Below are positions 50,758 through 59,360 of a stretch of DNA of 64,000 nucleotides, piece by piece. Source of the DNA: Azohydromonas australica DSM 1124 (GTDB lineage: Bacteria; Pseudomonadota; Gammaproteobacteria; Burkholderiales; Burkholderiaceae_C); contig NZ_KE387204.1 of the NCBI RefSeq assembly GCF_000430725.1, positions 118,023-182,022 on the forward strand. Direction: 5' to 3'. The notes under the pieces were generated by a model. It worked only from the letters and a program-made list of their open reading frames with translations, was not told where the DNA came from and searched no databases. The stretch's first letter is position 1. Each line of letters opens with the position of its first letter. A program made the translations under genes and the position numbers.

Positions 50758-51036
50758 GGCGGCCCGGTCCGCAAGGGGCATGCCACGCGGTCTGCGGGGC
50801 GTCAAGGCGGGAGTCCTGCCGGGCTGTTGCCCCGTGGGTGTCCCACTGTGCTGCGGGGTTGGGACACTGTGTTGCGGGGGGTGGGTGAGAGCCGAGGCGT
50901 CACCACCGACCGCGCTGCCGACGCCGCCACCCGTCGTCGCCCCATGGCATGGAACGTGTTTCACCTCCCCGCCATGGAGCACCCGCCCGACCCGTCCAAC
51001 CCGCCCGCGCATCGCGGCGCGCGGCTGGCGCGGGCC

Positions 51037-51777
51037 TCAGCGCGGGCGCAGCTTCAGGTCATGCAGTGCGCTGGCCACCAGCCAGCCGGCGGCGCCGGCG
51101 GCCTGCGCGGCCTTCAGGTCCGCCTCGCCGCGGATGCCGCCGGCGCCGACGAGCCGGGCGTGCGGCGCCTGGGACTGGACGTCGGCCAGGGTCCGCAGGT
51201 CCGGCCCGGCGTCCGCGCCCACGCGGTCCAGCGTCATCACGATCAGCTCGCGCGGCCAGTGCCCCGGGCGCTGCCAGGCGCCGGCCGGGTCCATGGGCGC
51301 CTCGTGGCGGCGGTCCAGCGACAGCAGGCCCTGCAGCGCCGGGGCGGCGGCGCTGTCGGCCGTGGCGCCGCCGGGCGCCGGGAAGCAGCGCTCGAAGTCG
51401 GCGGGGCGCTGGAAGGACTCAGTGCCGAACACCGGGCGCACGCGCGGCGCCGCCTCGCCCAGGGCGTCCAGCACGGCTTGCGCCGCCGGCAGGCCGCTGA
51501 AGCCGCCGTCCAGCCACAGCGTCACGCCGGGCAGCGCCTGCAGCAGCGAGGCCAGCAGCGCGGTCTGCGGCGCGCGGCCGGTGAGGCCGTTCAGGTCGGC
51601 GACGTAAAGCAGTCCGGAGGCGGTGTGCTCGCACAGCGCGCGGGACACGGCATGCGGCTCGCTGCCGCGGCACAGGGCCGACTCGATGGGGCGGTAGCGC
51701 GCGCGCTCGCCGCGCACGGCGCGCACCACGTGGCCGTCGAGCAGGTCGATGACGGGAATGAGGAGTATTGATTCCAT
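51037..51777 (-). CDS. HisA/HisF-like TIM-barrel protein of the H4MPT cluster
   Basis: A 246-residue (beta/alpha)8 protein starting LLIPVIDLLDGHVVRAVRGERARYRPIES, which is HisA-like, with VADLNGLTG, LWLDGGFSGLPAAQ, ELIVMTLDRVGADAGPD and the phosphate loop RLVGAGGIRGEADL. It is not a histidine-biosynthesis gene by context: it is next to fhcB and divergent from mfnDFE, as in other methylotroph clusters. Its reaction is unknown; a phosphorylated precursor of methylofuran or methanopterin is a reasonable substrate. Its ATG (51777-51775) overlaps the divergent mfnD ATG. Confidence 0.82.
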   Translation of the reverse strand: MESILLIPVIDLLDGHVVRAVRGERARYRPIESALCRGSEPHAVSRALCEHTASGLLYVADLNGLTGRAPQTALLASLLQALPGVTLWLDGGFSGLPAAQAVLDALGEAAPRVRPVFGTESFQRPADFERCFPAPGGATADSAAAPALQGLLSLDRRHEAPMDPAGAWQRPGHWPRELIVMTLDRVGADAGPDLRTLADVQSQAPHARLVGAGGIRGEADLKAAQAAGAAGWLVASALHDLKLRPR

Positions 51778-51778
51778 G
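51775..51778. other. Shared CATG: overlapping divergent start codons
   Basis: CATG contains the ATG of mfnD on the plus strand (51776-51778) and of the HisA-like gene on the minus strand (51777-51775). Both starts sit five to seven codons before recognisable domain sequence. GAGGAG lies about 12 bases before the plus ATG, inside the HisA-like gene. Promoters for each gene must therefore lie within the other. Confidence 0.75.
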
Positions 51779-52744
51779 CGAACGCAGCGTGTCTTCGTAT
51801 ACGAGTATCTCAGCGGTGGTGGACTGGTCGGCGGCGAGGACGGCGACGACGAGGAGCTGCTGGAGGAGGGCATCGCCATGCGCGATGCGCTGCTGGAAGA
51901 CCTTGCGGACGTGCCCTGGCTGCGCGTGAGCGCCGCCACTGGCAGCGGGCCGGTGCCGGCCATGGCCGGCGTGCACTGGGCGCGGCCGCGCGAGCAGGAA
52001 TCCCCGCACGACTTCGTGCTGCGCCAGGCCGCGTCGCACGACCTGAGCTGGATCGTCGCGCCCGAGACCGGCGGGCTGCTGGGGTGCATGCGCAAGCTGG
52101 TGGGTCCGATGCGCTGGATCGGCTGCGACAGCGTCGCCATCCGCGTGGCCAGCAGCAAGCTCGCCACGCTGGAGCACCTGGCGCGCCACGGCCTGCCCAC
52201 GCCGCTGGACGCCTGCAGCGCCCGCGAAGCTACGCGCTGGGTGGTCAAGCCCGATGACGGCGCCGGCGCCCTGCACACCCGCGTGCATGACGCCCTGGCC
52301 GACGCCAAGGCCGACCTGCGCCAGCGCCAGCGCATGAACGCCAGCGCCACGCTGGAGCCCTGGGTCGAGGGCGAGGCCATGAGCCTGTCGCTGCTGTGCG
52401 GCCGCCAGCGCACCGAGCTGCTGAGCGTCAACCGCCAGCAGCTGCGCCTGGCCGCCGACGGGGCGGTGCACTTCAGCGGCGTGTGCCACGGCGCCATCGG
52501 CCTGGACGACGCGCGCGCCGCGCTGCTGCAGCGCCTGGCGCGCGACGTGGCGCTGGCGCTGCCGGGGCTGCGGGGGTGCGTGGGCATCGACCTGGTCTGG
52601 CACCCGGTGCGCGGGCCGGTGCTCATCGAGGTCAACCCGCGGCTGACCAGCGCCTTCGTGGGCCTGTCGCAGCGCCTGGGCCGGCGCCTGGCGCTGGAGG
52701 CGCTGGAGCCCTTCGCACGCCTGGAGGTGCTGCATGCGGCCTGA
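51776..52744 (+). CDS. mfnD: ATP-grasp enzyme, tyramine-glutamate ligase-like (methylofuran synthesis)
   Basis: A 322-residue ATP-grasp protein. N-terminal RVFVYEYLSGGGLVGG and DLSWIVAPETGGLL lead to WVVKPDDGAGA (ATP-binding lysine), LEPWVEGEAMSLSLLCG and the metal-binding end GIDLVWHPVRGPVLIEVNPRLTSAFVGL. This order is that of MfnD, which adds glutamate to tyramine during methanofuran synthesis, and of the ATP-grasp genes in methylotroph H4MPT clusters. It overlaps the next gene by 11 bases. The symbol is by homology and context. Confidence 0.75.
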   Translation: MRTQRVFVYEYLSGGGLVGGEDGDDEELLEEGIAMRDALLEDLADVPWLRVSAATGSGPVPAMAGVHWARPREQESPHDFVLRQAASHDLSWIVAPETGGLLGCMRKLVGPMRWIGCDSVAIRVASSKLATLEHLARHGLPTPLDACSAREATRWVVKPDDGAGALHTRVHDALADAKADLRQRQRMNASATLEPWVEGEAMSLSLLCGRQRTELLSVNRQQLRLAADGAVHFSGVCHGAIGLDDARAALLQRLARDVALALPGLRGCVGIDLVWHPVRGPVLIEVNPRLTSAFVGLSQRLGRRLALEALEPFARLEVLHAA

Positions 52745-53795
52745 ATCGGGCGTGATCGGCTGGGACATCGGCGGCGCGCACGTCAAGGCCGCCTGGATCG
52801 ACAACGGCCGGCTGCGCGACGCCGCCCAGTGGGCCTGCCCGCTGTGGGAAGGCCTGGACCGGCTCGATGCCGTGCTGGCGCAGGCGCGCGCGCGCTGGCC
52901 GGACATGCACCGCGCGCAGCACGCCGTGACCATGACCGGCGAGATGGCCGACCTGTTCGCCACCCGCGCCGAGGGCGTGCGCCGCATCGCCGAGCACATG
53001 GCGCTGCAGCCGGGCATCGGGCTGCACTTCTGGGCCGGCGAACAGGGCTTCGTCGCGGCCGGCCAGGTAGCGGCGCAATGGGAAGCCATCGCCTCGGCCA
53101 ACTGGCTCGCCACCGCGCAGCTGGCGGCACGGCGCGTGGTGCAGGGGCTGCTGGTGGACATCGGCAGCACCACTTGCGACCTGATCCCGCTGCGCCACGG
53201 CCGGCCTGCGGCGCAGGGCCGCAGCGACGCGCAGCGCCTGGCCAGCGGCGAGCTGGTCTACCAGGGCGCCACGCGCACGCCGCTGTGCGCGCTGGCGCGG
53301 CGCATCGACTTCGAGGGCCGGCCGCACAACGTGATGAACGAGCTCTTCGCCACCACGGCGGACGTGTACCGGCTGCTGGGCGAGCTCGACGCCGCGCACG
53401 ACCAGCATCCGGCGGCCGACCACGGACCCAAGGACGCCCTGGGCACGCGGCGGCGCCTGGCGCGCATGGTGGGCCGCGACGCGCAGGAAGCCGGGGACGA
53501 GGCCTGGCTGGACTTCGCGCGCGCCTGGCGCGCCGAGCAGCTCAACGAGATCGGGCGCAACCTCGACCGCGTGCTGGCCGCCGCCGGGCTGCCGGCCGAT
53601 GCGCCGCTGGTGGCGGCGGGCTGCGGCGGCTTCCTGGTGGAGAAGCTGGCGGCGGCGCGCCAGCGCCCGTGCCTCTTCTTCGCCTCGCAGGTGGTGAGGC
53701 TGGACGCGCGCGCGATGCCGTCGGCGATCCGGCTGGCGCAGGTGTGCGCACCCGCGGTGGCCGTGGGCCTGCTGCTGGAGCAGGAGCGCGGCTGA
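52734..53795 (+). CDS. mfnF: H4MPT-linked C1 transfer protein, MfnF-like (hydantoinase/ASKHA fold)
   Basis: A 353-residue protein of the hydantoinase/oxoprolinase-like ASKHA superfamily. VIGWDIGGAHVKAAWID is the phosphate-1 motif, VTMTGEMADLF follows, and GLLVDIGSTTCDLIPL is phosphate 2. The archaeal relative MfnF joins the tyramine-glutamate unit to the aminomethylfuran phosphate, and this family marks H4MPT/methylofuran users. The ATG lies inside the end of mfnD and mfnE begins one base after its stop. Confidence 0.83.
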   Translation: MRPESGVIGWDIGGAHVKAAWIDNGRLRDAAQWACPLWEGLDRLDAVLAQARARWPDMHRAQHAVTMTGEMADLFATRAEGVRRIAEHMALQPGIGLHFWAGEQGFVAAGQVAAQWEAIASANWLATAQLAARRVVQGLLVDIGSTTCDLIPLRHGRPAAQGRSDAQRLASGELVYQGATRTPLCALARRIDFEGRPHNVMNELFATTADVYRLLGELDAAHDQHPAADHGPKDALGTRRRLARMVGRDAQEAGDEAWLDFARAWRAEQLNEIGRNLDRVLAAAGLPADAPLVAAGCGGFLVEKLAAARQRPCLFFASQVVRLDARAMPSAIRLAQVCAPAVAVGLLLEQERG

Positions 53796-53796
53796 G

Positions 53797-54399
53797 ATGT
53801 GGGTCGTCAAGCTTGGCGGCAGCCTGCAGTCGGACCCGGTGCTGCTGCAGCGCTGGCTGGAGCTGCTCGCCTCGCTGGGCCGCGGGCGCGTGGTCATCGT
53901 CCCCGGCGGCGGCCCCTTCGTGGACCAGGTGCGGCAGACGCAGTCCCAGTGGGGCTTCGACGACCTTGCGGCCCACAACATGGCCATCCTGGGCATGGGG
54001 CAGAGCGCGCTGCTGCTGCGCGCGCTGCGCCCCACGCTGCAGGTGGCGGTACGCGACGCCGACATCCGCCGCGCGCTGCGTGCGGGCCACACCGCGCTAT
54101 GGATGCCGCTGGAGCTGCTGCGCGAGCACGCCGACGAGCTCACGAGCTGGGACGTCACCGCCGACAGCCTGGCGCTGTGGCTGGCGATGCGGCTCAACGC
54201 CGAGCGGCTGGTGGTGGTCAAGAGCTGCGCGCCGCCGCCCTTGGCCTCGCTGCGGGAGCTGGTGGACACGGGCGTGCTCGACACCCGCTTCGCCGCCATG
54301 GCCGCCGGCGCGGGCTGCGCCGTGGACGTGGTGGGCAAAACCGCAGTAGACGAGATGCAGGCCCAGTTGGTGGGCGGCTGCCGGCACTCGCCGGCCTGA
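53797..54399 (+). CDS. mfnE: Amino-acid-kinase-family protein, MfnE-like
   Basis: A 200-residue kinase fold: WVVKLGGSLQSDP, VVIVPGGGPFVDQVRQTQ, and a C-terminal VVVKSCAPPPLASLRELVDTGVLD. Size and motifs fit MfnE, which phosphorylates aminomethyl-furan-methyl phosphate to the diphosphate used by MfnF in methanofuran assembly. Last gene of the tight mfnD-mfnF-mfnE unit. Homology to aspartokinase/UMP kinase folds is clear; the substrate is inferred from context. Confidence 0.8.
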   Translation: MWVVKLGGSLQSDPVLLQRWLELLASLGRGRVVIVPGGGPFVDQVRQTQSQWGFDDLAAHNMAILGMGQSALLLRALRPTLQVAVRDADIRRALRAGHTALWMPLELLREHADELTSWDVTADSLALWLAMRLNAERLVVVKSCAPPPLASLRELVDTGVLDTRFAAMAAGAGCAVDVVGKTAVDEMQAQLVGGCRHSPA

Positions 54400-54409
54400 A
54401 ATGCCGCTG

Positions 54410-54435
54410 GTTTGAAGCCCGAAACGGTTTCAAAC
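54410..54435. promoter_or_regulatory. Inverted repeat GTTTGAA-N12-TTCAAAC
   Basis: Seven-base perfect arms in the 175-base gap between mfnE and the coiled-coil protein gene. It could be an operator or a weak terminator of mfnDFE; there is no T run. The TTCAAAC arm continues into a further CTTGAAG. Confidence 0.3.
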
Positions 54436-54574
54436 TTGAAGAAACGACTTGTCACATTGCGAATGCCCGGGCAGGATCGCGCCTTTGCTGTGCCCGGTTC
54501 GGCCGGGTCGCGTCCCGGTGCCTTGTGCGGACGCACCGGATCCGTCGTCATTCCAAGAACAAAGTTCGCTCGCC

Positions 54575-55951
54575 ATGGACGCCGCCACCCTTGCCCTGCT
54601 CATTGCGACCCCGGTCCTTGGCGTTGCCGTTTTCCGCCTTTCCCGCAAGACGGACCAGGTCCTGACGCAGCTGCATGAGCTGAAGGCCCTGCTGTCCGAA
54701 CCCGGCGGCCCCTCGCATGTGCCGACCGAGGCGCGCGAGCCGGCCGCTGCCCCCACCCGCCCGGCGCAGGACATCAGCGCCGAGGAGCTGCAGCCCACGC
54801 AGCTCTACTTCTGCACCAGCGACGGCAAGATGGTGCTGGGCGTCAAGAAGCTCGAAATCCAGCGGCTGGCCCGCTTCACGCGCAGCGCCATCCGCAGCTC
54901 GGAGAGCAAGCTGGCCGCCATCAAGGCCGTGCTGCAGGCCTCGCCGGCGGTGCTCACGCACGCGGGCATCGCGGAAGGCCAGCTGATGGAGGTGGTGCTC
55001 AACGGCCCGGTGGCGGCCAGCCGCAACGGCGACACGCTGCAGGTCATGCTGCGCGGCGCCGGCGGCAAGGTGATCGAGCAGTCGCGCGTGCGCAACCTGT
55101 CGCCGCTGGCCCCGCTGCCGGCCTCGGCCGTGGCGGCCACGGCCACGGCGCTGGCGGGGCAGCACTACCTGGACGGCATCCACACCATGCTGGTGGAGCT
55201 GGGCAAGGGCCTGACGGAGGTGCGCGAGCCGCAGAGCGCGGAGCTCAAGGCCACCCTGGGCGAAGCCGCGAGCTTCCTGCTCGACAAGGTGCTGGGCGCC
55301 GTGCGGCGCGGCCACCTGCCGCCGGCGCTGGTGACCGAGATGGAGGCCATCGAAAACCGCCTGGTCAAGGTGCAGGAGGAGCTGGTGCAGCTGCACCGGG
55401 CGCTCAACCAGCACACCAAGCACATCCACTGCGCCGGCGAGTTCGACCCGGACGAGATGTTCAAGGCCCTGTCCGACCACGTGAAGGCCGTGGACGCGAC
55501 GCGCAAGCAGTTCGTGTGGACCGTGCAGGCACGGCTGGCGTGCCTGCAGTTCGAGGCCCTGTTCTCGCAGGATGCGCAGGCGCTGCAGCGCCGCAGCGCC
55601 GCCATCGTGCAGGCCACGCGGACGCCGGAGCTGGGCAGCGAGTTCGAGCAGCAGCGGCAAGCCCTGGTCGAGAAGCTTGAAAGCCTGGACGACGCGCTCT
55701 CCGACGACAAGACACTGGGGCACCGCAAGGCCGCCATGAAGGTCTTCGCCCAGCACGCGTTCGAGAACACCCGCACGCAGCTCGCGGAGGTGGGCAAGGT
55801 ACTGGTGGAGTCGGTGTCGCGGGGGGCCACGGTGCTCAAGCCCATACGGCTGGCGATCCGGCTGGACAAGGGCCGTGTCGAAGGCTTCGAACTGGTGCCG
55901 CGCCACGTGGACCCGGCGCCGGTGCTGGAGCCCAGCGCCGCGGCGGCCTGA
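54575..55951 (+). CDS. Membrane-anchored coiled-coil protein of unknown function
   Basis: A 458-residue protein that I cannot place in a named family. Residues about 4-22 (ATLALLIATPVLGVAVFRL) are a single membrane segment or uncleaved signal; a Pro/Ala linker follows. Residues 80-190 look globular (YFCTSDGKMVLGVKKLEIQRLARFTRSA). The rest is almost entirely alpha-helical with long charged heptad stretches (EMEAIENRLVKVQEELVQLHRALNQH; FEQQRQALVEKLESLDDAL). Composition matches the neighbours, so it is native. A structural or cell-envelope role is possible; nothing in the context defines it. Confidence 0.75.
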   Translation: MDAATLALLIATPVLGVAVFRLSRKTDQVLTQLHELKALLSEPGGPSHVPTEAREPAAAPTRPAQDISAEELQPTQLYFCTSDGKMVLGVKKLEIQRLARFTRSAIRSSESKLAAIKAVLQASPAVLTHAGIAEGQLMEVVLNGPVAASRNGDTLQVMLRGAGGKVIEQSRVRNLSPLAPLPASAVAATATALAGQHYLDGIHTMLVELGKGLTEVREPQSAELKATLGEAASFLLDKVLGAVRRGHLPPALVTEMEAIENRLVKVQEELVQLHRALNQHTKHIHCAGEFDPDEMFKALSDHVKAVDATRKQFVWTVQARLACLQFEALFSQDAQALQRRSAAIVQATRTPELGSEFEQQRQALVEKLESLDDALSDDKTLGHRKAAMKVFAQHAFENTRTQLAEVGKVLVESVSRGATVLKPIRLAIRLDKGRVEGFELVPRHVDPAPVLEPSAAAA

Positions 55952-55978
55952 GGCGCGGCGCCGCGGCGCCGGCCGCGT

Positions 55979-57217
55979 TCAGGCCCCGCGCTGTGCCGGT
56001 TGGCGATGCAGCCAGATGGCGGTGCCGAGCAGCAGCAGGGCCGCCAGGACCAGCGTGGGACCGATGCCGTTGCCGCCCGCCAGGTGGGAGACGCCCAGCG
56101 CCGCCAGCGGGCCGGCGATCTGGCCGGTGGCGAAGGCGGCAACCATGCGCGACAGCAGCGGCGCGGGATCGTGGGGGGCTCGGGCACGGGCGAGCTGCAA
56201 TCCGGCCATGGTCGCCACCATGAAGGTGCCGCCCACCGCCAGCGCCGCCAGCGCGATGGACAGCCCGGAGCGGCTGAGCAGCGGCAGCAGCACGCCCAGC
56301 GCCATCAGCGCATGGCAGCCGGCCCAGAGGTCCAGCAGCCTGAAGCGCTTGAGCAGCCGCCCGGCCACCAGCGTCGAGAGCGCCGCGGCGAGGCCAAAAG
56401 CCGGCCAGGCCAGGCCGAAGCGGCCCGGGTCGTCCACCAGTTCGCGCGCCATGGCCGGCAGGTACGTGGCGGGCAGGATGTAGCCGAAGCCGAAGCTGCC
56501 GTAGGCGAACACCAGTCCAGCCGTCCCGGGCGGCACCCGGCCCGCCGGCCGTGCCTGGGCGGGCACCGCGGCGGGGCGCGGCTCGCTCCCGGGTTTCCAG
56601 GCCCAGGCCACCGCCGCCACGGCCGGCAGGGCCAGCAGGCCCAGCTCCAGCCACAGCGCCGCGGCGCCGTCCGCCGCGCGCCACCAGCTCAGGCCACCGG
56701 CGGCGACGATGCCCAGCCCCACGCCGGCGTAGACCCAGCCGTTCCATTCCGGCCGGCCGCCGCGCGCCAGCGCCGCGATGGCCCAGGCGCTCACACCCAC
56801 CATCACCCAGGCGCTGAGCACGCCGGCCGCGCCGCGCAGCAGCAGCCAGGCCGCGAAGCCCTGCAGCAGCGCGGCGCCGGCCGTCACCAGCGCCGTCCCG
56901 GCCAGGCTGCCCAGCACCAGCCGCCGCGGCCGGCCCGCCAGCCGCGCGGCCGTGAGCGCGCCCAGCAGGTAGCCGGCGTAGTTGACCGCCGCCAGCGCCG
57001 CGCCCTGCGCGCTGCCGATGGCGCCTTCGCGCTGCATCAGCGGCAGCAGCGGCGTGAAGGCGAAGCGCCCGATGCCCATGGCCACCGCCAGCGCCAGCGC
57101 GCCGGCCAGGCACACCGGCCAGAGCGCCGGGCTTGTGGTCGAAGCCGGCATCGCGGCGGCCGGCTCAGGGGCTCGCGTGGGAAGCGGGGAAGGAGAGGCG
57201 GAATCCATGTCGGCCAT
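55979..57217 (-). CDS. YbfB/YjiJ-family MFS transporter
   Basis: A 412-residue membrane protein with about twelve hydrophobic segments. It starts (after a 30-residue Ala/Pro leader) LWPVCLAGALALAVAMGIGRFAFTPLLPLMQ, characteristic of the YbfB/YjiJ group, and has the mid-protein FAYGSFGFGYILPATYLPAMAREL. Substrates of the family are unknown. ATG 57217 or 57208. It is divergent from a LysR gene 56 bases away, the common layout of a transporter and its regulator. Confidence 0.88.
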   Translation of the reverse strand: MADMDSASPSPLPTRAPEPAAAMPASTTSPALWPVCLAGALALAVAMGIGRFAFTPLLPLMQREGAIGSAQGAALAAVNYAGYLLGALTAARLAGRPRRLVLGSLAGTALVTAGAALLQGFAAWLLLRGAAGVLSAWVMVGVSAWAIAALARGGRPEWNGWVYAGVGLGIVAAGGLSWWRAADGAAALWLELGLLALPAVAAVAWAWKPGSEPRPAAVPAQARPAGRVPPGTAGLVFAYGSFGFGYILPATYLPAMARELVDDPGRFGLAWPAFGLAAALSTLVAGRLLKRFRLLDLWAGCHALMALGVLLPLLSRSGLSIALAALAVGGTFMVATMAGLQLARARAPHDPAPLLSRMVAAFATGQIAGPLAALGVSHLAGGNGIGPTLVLAALLLLGTAIWLHRQPAQRGA

Positions 57218-57273
57218 TGGAGCCGCTCCGTTCCATCTGCACAAATGAATTATCGAGAACTACCATTCTCTGC

Positions 57274-58185
57274 ATGAGAAGCCTGGACCTGGAATCGCTG
57301 GAGATCTTTCGCACAGTGGTGCGCGAAGGCGGCGTGGTGCGCGCCGCCGCACAGCTCAACCGGGTGCAGAGCAACGTGACCACACGCATCAAGCAGCTGG
57401 AGGAGCGACTGGGCGTGGCGCTGTTCCGGCGCCAGGGCCGCTCGCTGGTGCTGTCCGCGGAGGGAGAGGGGCTGCTGGTACACGCCGAGAGGCTGCTGCG
57501 GCTGGCCGATGAGGTCGAGACGGCACTGCGCACGGGGCCGGCGCGGGGACCGCTGCGGCTTGGCTCGCTGGAGAGCACGGCGGGCAGCCGGCTGCCGTCG
57601 GTCCTGTCGCGCTACCACCGGCTGCACCCGGGCGTGGTCATCGAGCTGTCCACCGGCACCACCGGCGCGCTGCTGCGCAAAGTGGCGGACTACCGGCTGG
57701 AAGCGGCCTTCGTGAGCGAGCCCTTCAGCGCGCCGGGGCTCAACGCGCGGCCGGTGTTCGACGAGGAGCTGGTGCTGGTCACGGCCCGCGACCACCCACC
57801 GGTGGCGCACGCGGCGGACCTGGCGCGCGGCACCCTCCTGGCCTTCAGCCAGGGCTGCTCCTACCGCAAGCGGCTGGAGGACTGGTTCGGCAGTGCCGAC
57901 CTGTTGCCTGAGCGCGTGCTGGAGTTCGCGAGCTACCCGGCCATCATTGCCTGCGTGGCGGCGGGCACGGGCTGCGCCATCGTGCCGCGCTCGGTGCTGG
58001 AGTCGCTACGCGCCTCGGACGACGTGGCGATGCACGAACTGCCCGAGGCCGTGCGGCGCAACCGCACGCACCTGGTGTGGCACGGCGACGCCTCACCGGC
58101 GCTTCGGCGGCTGATGGCGGTGCTGGAGGAAGCCGGGGCCGGCAGCATCCCGGGCCGCCCGGTAGAAGCGTCCACGCCGCCATGA
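57274..58185 (+). CDS. LysR-family transcriptional regulator
   Basis: A 303-residue LTTR. The HTH is DLESLEIFRTVVREGGVVRAAAQLNRVQSNVTTRIKQLEERLGVALF; the C-terminal effector domain begins GPLRLGSLESTAGSRLP. It resembles CysB-like/putrescine-utilisation-type LTTRs that act on adjacent MFS exporters. The 56-base gap to the MFS gene (ATTATCGAGAACTACCAT) is AT-rich and must hold its operator. Effector unknown. Confidence 0.92.
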   Translation: MRSLDLESLEIFRTVVREGGVVRAAAQLNRVQSNVTTRIKQLEERLGVALFRRQGRSLVLSAEGEGLLVHAERLLRLADEVETALRTGPARGPLRLGSLESTAGSRLPSVLSRYHRLHPGVVIELSTGTTGALLRKVADYRLEAAFVSEPFSAPGLNARPVFDEELVLVTARDHPPVAHAADLARGTLLAFSQGCSYRKRLEDWFGSADLLPERVLEFASYPAIIACVAAGTGCAIVPRSVLESLRASDDVAMHELPEAVRRNRTHLVWHGDASPALRRLMAVLEEAGAGSIPGRPVEASTPP

Positions 58186-58238
58186 CCTGCGCTTCCGCAC
58201 ATTTTTCGGCATCGAATCCTGTCAATAAGCTTTCGAAT

Positions 58239-58627
58239 ATGGGACGCCCGTGCTTCAAATGCGGCGCCTGCCGCGCCAATTTCCGAGCCGGTTTTTACCG
58301 GGCCCAGACCGATGCCCATCACGAGGGCCGCGTTCCGCTTGTGCTGGCGGTTACCGACACGCCGCACTTCATGGCCATGCGCGGCATGGAGCAGTGGAAG
58401 TCGCGCGGCGTGGCGCCGCGGGGCGATATAGGGGAGCGGTGGAGCACTTCATCGATGAACAGCGCTCCGGCACCTGCCGGGAGTTCATCCTAGTGAACGC
58501 GCGCCGCGACAAGGTGCGCCAGCAACAGGGCCTGGCGCCGCTCGGTGCCGAAGCGCTGGCCTGGCAGGAAATCCCGCCCAGAGATCCGCATGCCACAATC
58601 CGGTTCATTGCAGCGACATTTCATTGA
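58239..58627 (+). pseudogene. YkgJ-family cysteine-cluster protein remnant
   Basis: Frame 1 starts MGRPCFKCGACRANFRAGFYRAQ, which matches the PC..CGACCA.FRVSFYW start of YkgJ-type metal-cluster proteins, and continues PHFMAMRGMEQWKS and VAPRGDIGER. Then near 58440 the frame shifts: the next frame reads EHFIDEQRSGTCREF, matching CSIYE.RP..CREF, and LAPLGAEALAW. One base is missing at about 58438-58442, and several family cysteines have changed (CCA to CRA, CSIY to HFID). The gene is degraded. Expected full length is about 90-130 residues. Confidence 0.65.
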
Positions 58628-58636
58628 CCTGGAAAT

Positions 58637-59305
58637 ATGGCTCCAGCATCCAGACAAGATTTCCAGGACCCCGAAGGGGCCGGCCAGCGCTTGACGGCAC
58701 TGCTGCGGCGCAATTTCGGCGGTTTCAAGGGGCTGGTTCGCCTGCTGCTGGCCAACGTGGACTATTTGACAGGATCGGCCGTGAAATTTACACGACCCGA
58801 TTTATCCCAAGTGGATAGGCTCGTTTTCGTGTGCTTGGCCAATCTCATGCGCAGCGCCTTCGCACAGGCGGTGGCACAGCAGGCGGGCCTGCCGGCCGCC
58901 TCCTTCGGGCTGTGTGCCGTCAGCGGCCAAGCGCCGGTGGCCATGGTGCAGAGAGTGGCCTTCGAGATGGGCGTGAACCTGGACAACCACCACAGCCTGG
59001 ACATGCCGCTGTTCGAGCCCTCCGCCGGCGACCTGTACCTGGTGATGGAGTTGCGCCATGCCCACTACCTGGTGCGCCAGGGTTATCCGGCCGAACGCGT
59101 GGCGCTGCTGGGCTACTGGTCGCGGCCGCAGCGGCTGCATCTCCACGATCCGCACCGCAAGGGGCCGTCCTACCTGCGCACTTGCTTCACGCTGATTCAG
59201 TCATCGGTGCTCAACATCAGCCGGGAATTGAAAGCGGCGCAGGCAGCGCGGCATCAGGCAGCGGAATCCGCGAGAAACGCGGTGGCGCGCGGTACGGTAG
59301 CCTGA
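58637..59305 (+). CDS. Low-molecular-weight protein-tyrosine-phosphatase-like protein
   Basis: A 222-residue protein. After about 58 extra N-terminal residues comes RLVFVCLANLMRSAFAQAVAQQAG, where C-x5-R-S is the LMW-PTP phosphate loop (CLANLMRS in place of the usual C.GN.CRSP), and later LYLVMELRHAHYLV. A DP pair (HDPHRKGPSYLRTCFTLI) sits where the catalytic Asp is expected. Such proteins regulate polysaccharide export with a BY-kinase, but no such genes are adjacent. The long N terminus is unusual. Confidence 0.75.
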   Translation: MAPASRQDFQDPEGAGQRLTALLRRNFGGFKGLVRLLLANVDYLTGSAVKFTRPDLSQVDRLVFVCLANLMRSAFAQAVAQQAGLPAASFGLCAVSGQAPVAMVQRVAFEMGVNLDNHHSLDMPLFEPSAGDLYLVMELRHAHYLVRQGYPAERVALLGYWSRPQRLHLHDPHRKGPSYLRTCFTLIQSSVLNISRELKAAQAARHQAAESARNAVARGTVA

Positions 59306-59360
59306 AATACCGTGGCCCGGGCGAGTCAATTAGGTTCGACGGCCGTATACCCTGGATGAA

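Noticed and set aside
51037..51777. Histidine biosynthesis hisA
   Set aside because: No other his genes nearby and the sequence departs from HisA after the first strand; placement with fhc genes argues for a C1-cofactor role.
51778..54399. Lysine or arginine biosynthesis cluster (ATP-grasp plus amino-acid kinase)
   Set aside because: The hydantoinase-like partner and the fae/fhc surroundings fit methylofuran assembly much better.
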